NCBI GenBank assembly: GCA_007121575.1
Contig: SKKJ01000254.1
Coordinates: 1-8,030, forward strand
Direction of reading: 5' to 3'
Source: Natronomonas sp.
GTDB taxonomy: Archaea > Halobacteriota > Halobacteria > Halobacteriales > Haloarculaceae
DNA: 8,030 nt
Numbering within the stretch: the first letter of the stretch is position 1; every line of letters begins with the position of its first letter. This document shows, piece by piece, positions 6,964 to 8,030 of the stretch. Below the pieces are notes generated by a model. That model was not told where the DNA came from, did no database searches, and was given only the letters and a program-made list of their open reading frames with translations. Position numbers and translations under genes: made by a program.

Positions 6964-7602
6964 ATGGATGAGACGAGCGGAGTGATCGTTGCCGGCGGTC
7001 ACTCGGTTCGAATGGGTGAGATCGAAAAGGCGGTCGTCGAGGTCGCTGGGACACCGCTAATTCGACGAGTGGCCGACCGTCTCTTGGAAGCCACCGACCG
7101 ACTGGTCGTCAACTGTCGGAGCGATCAACGATCGGCGATCGAAACGGTGCTCTCGGGATACGAGCCGCGGTTTGCGATCGACCCCGAACCGGACCGAGGG
7201 CCCGTCGCGGGTATCGCAACCGGACTCGGAGCCGTCGAAACGGAGTACGCCGCCGTCGTCGCGGTCGATATGCCGTTTTTAGATCCCGCGCTTATACGCT
7301 ATCTCTTCGAACGAGCGGAGGGATATGATGCCGCCGTTCCTCGACCGAGCGAGTGGTTCGAACCGCTGCATTCGGTTTATAAATGTGAGCCGATGATCCG
7401 AGCGTGCGAACGGGCGCTCGAAACGCCTAACCCGCGGATTATCGAACCACTCGCTTCGCTCAGTTTGTCCGTTATCGACCGAAAGGAGCTCCTTGAGCAC
7501 GGGTCGTTAGACAGCTTTGAGAGTATCGACACGCCGGAGGACGTTCAATGGGCGAGCGAACGTCTACGAGAATCATTCGACGACATCGACGGGCCGGGAT
7601 AA
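6964..7602 (+). CDS. mobA: Molybdenum cofactor guanylyltransferase
   Basis: This is a 212-residue nucleotidyltransferase of the MobA family. It links GMP from GTP to molybdopterin, giving the guanine dinucleotide cofactor that DMSO-reductase family enzymes such as FdhA require. The N-terminal nucleotide-binding signature VAGGHSVRMG (9-18) is followed by Lys22 and VAGTPLI. Further family features are DPEPDRGPVAGI, which carries the glycine-proline loop, and the metal-binding Asp in VAVDMPFLDP. The C-terminal SIDTPEDVQWA is also typical. Length is normal. I start it at the ATG at 6964; the frame opens two codons earlier at a TTG. It lies 18 bases after fdhA on the same strand, and this position supports a dedicated role in maturing the adjacent dehydrogenase. 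A CobY or MobA-like NTP-transferase with other substrates is less likely given this context. Confidence 0.9.
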   Translation: MDETSGVIVAGGHSVRMGEIEKAVVEVAGTPLIRRVADRLLEATDRLVVNCRSDQRSAIETVLSGYEPRFAIDPEPDRGPVAGIATGLGAVETEYAAVVAVDMPFLDPALIRYLFERAEGYDAAVPRPSEWFEPLHSVYKCEPMIRACERALETPNPRIIEPLASLSLSVIDRKELLEHGSLDSFESIDTPEDVQWASERLRESFDDIDGPG

Positions 7603-7647
7603 CCATTCAACGGCACAGACGATCAGAATCATTCAACGACGTCGACG
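7569..7647 (+). repeat. Imperfect 23-base direct repeat at the mobA/yqeC convergent junction
   Basis: The stretch 7569-7591 (beginning AGAATCATTC) recurs at 7625-7647 with 2 mismatches in 23 positions, a 56-base period. The first copy encodes the mobA C-terminus. The second starts just outside the yqeC stop codon and encodes its last residues on the other strand. A partial third match, CATTCAACG, lies at 7604-7612. The gap between the genes is only 26 bases and has no T-run terminator on either strand. Confidence 0.6.
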
Positions 7648-8030
7648 ACTCGTTTACGGTCCATTCGTCCCAGCACGACGCTGTCGATCCGCTCGTCCGC
7701 GAGTAACCCTTCCGCGATTTCCCTTGCCACGGATTCGAGCCGCTCGTCATCGACCATGTTTATAAGCGGGATCACGCGTGCGTTCGCCGGAACTCCTTTT
7801 AAGCCACCCTGTTCGTCTCGAAGGACAGCCACGACGTCTTCCGGTTCGATCCGGCTTCCAAGCGGTCGGTCGAGAAGCGCCGCGACGCGCTTTGGTCGAT
7901 GAACGTGTTCGTCGTCGATCCGCTCGCCGACGATTTTCGCGCTCGCGATCGGGACGACACACTCGACGCTGGACGGAAGCTGCGGTTCGTTCTCCGCGGG
8001 TGCTTTGAACCACCTCGTTCGGGCACCATC
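7629..8030 (-). CDS. yqeC: YqeC family selenium-dependent molybdenum hydroxylase accessory protein (C-terminal part)
   Basis: The minus-strand frame is open from the window edge at 8030 to a TGA at 7629-7631, giving 133 residues; the start lies outside. I recognise the conserved YqeC pattern: an initial DGA.....KAPAENEP segment, then VVPIASAKIVG, then ERIDDEHVHRP, an EPEDVVAVL helix, GGLKGVPANARVIPLIN, and a closing DSVVLGR strand. KGVP...ARVIPLIN is typical of the GTPase-like C-terminal half; the P-loop would be in the missing N-terminal half. YqeC accompanies YqeB and orphan SelD in genomes that use selenium as a labile cofactor in molybdenum hydroxylases. Its exact reaction is unknown. It converges with mobA and so joins a molybdenum cofactor neighbourhood, but it is not in the same transcript. 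An internal GTG at 7832 could be mistaken for the start; the conserved residues upstream of it show that the gene is longer. Confidence 0.85.
   Translation of the reverse strand, partial: DGARTRWFKAPAENEPQLPSSVECVVPIASAKIVGERIDDEHVHRPKRVAALLDRPLGSRIEPEDVVAVLRDEQGGLKGVPANARVIPLINMVDDERLESVAREIAEGLLADERIDSVVLGRMDRKRVVDVVE

Noticed and set aside
7629..7832. Stand-alone 67-residue gene starting at an internal GTG
   Set aside because: The frame has no stop up to the window edge and the upstream part carries conserved YqeC residues, so this is the end of a longer gene.
1..8030. Mobile element, CRISPR, phage defence or other accessory system
   Set aside because: No transposase, integrase, terminal inverted repeats, regular repeats or defence domains are visible; every sizeable frame is a metabolic gene or its shadow.

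Overview
The window looks like chromosomal DNA of a haloarchaeon (class Halobacteria). The proteins are strongly Asp/Glu-rich, the DNA is GC-rich, the families have haloarchaeal-type sequences, and two of the start regions fit leaderless transcription, with an AT-rich element about 25-30 bases before the ATG. I cannot name the genus. About 97% of the window is coding. I see no tRNA, rRNA, CRISPR array, insertion sequence or integrase.

Left part, minus strand (20-2216): a compact housekeeping operon read right to left. It holds hisC (histidinol-phosphate aminotransferase), an archaeal Fap7-type adenylate kinase, and a CDP-alcohol phosphatidyltransferase for membrane lipid headgroups. Both junctions are 4-base ATGA overlaps, so translation is probably coupled. 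A 92-base divergent promoter region (2217-2308) separates this operon from the next one.

Centre and right, plus strand (2309-7602): a formate dehydrogenase type operon. The first gene encodes a NuoF/FdsB-like subunit that keeps its SLBB and [4Fe-4S] domains but has largely lost the FMN/NADH-binding motifs. The second encodes a 1059-residue FdhA/FdsA-like catalytic subunit with a NuoG-type iron-sulfur module in front of a Mo/W-bis-MGD domain and a Cys metal ligand. The third is mobA, which attaches the GMP moiety to the molybdenum cofactor that the catalytic subunit needs. The first two overlap by ATGA with a perfect GGAGG ribosome-binding site; mobA follows after 18 bases.

Right edge, minus strand (7629-8030): the C-terminal 133 residues of a YqeC family protein, an accessory factor for selenium-dependent molybdenum hydroxylases. 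It converges on mobA and continues past the window. Together mobA, yqeC and the dehydrogenase suggest a molybdoenzyme plus cofactor-maturation locus.

The most interesting point is the electron exit of the formate dehydrogenase. No NuoE/FdsG partner is encoded in the window and the flavin site of the NuoF-like subunit is eroded, so the enzyme probably does not pass electrons to NAD+ in the way FdsGBA enzymes do.
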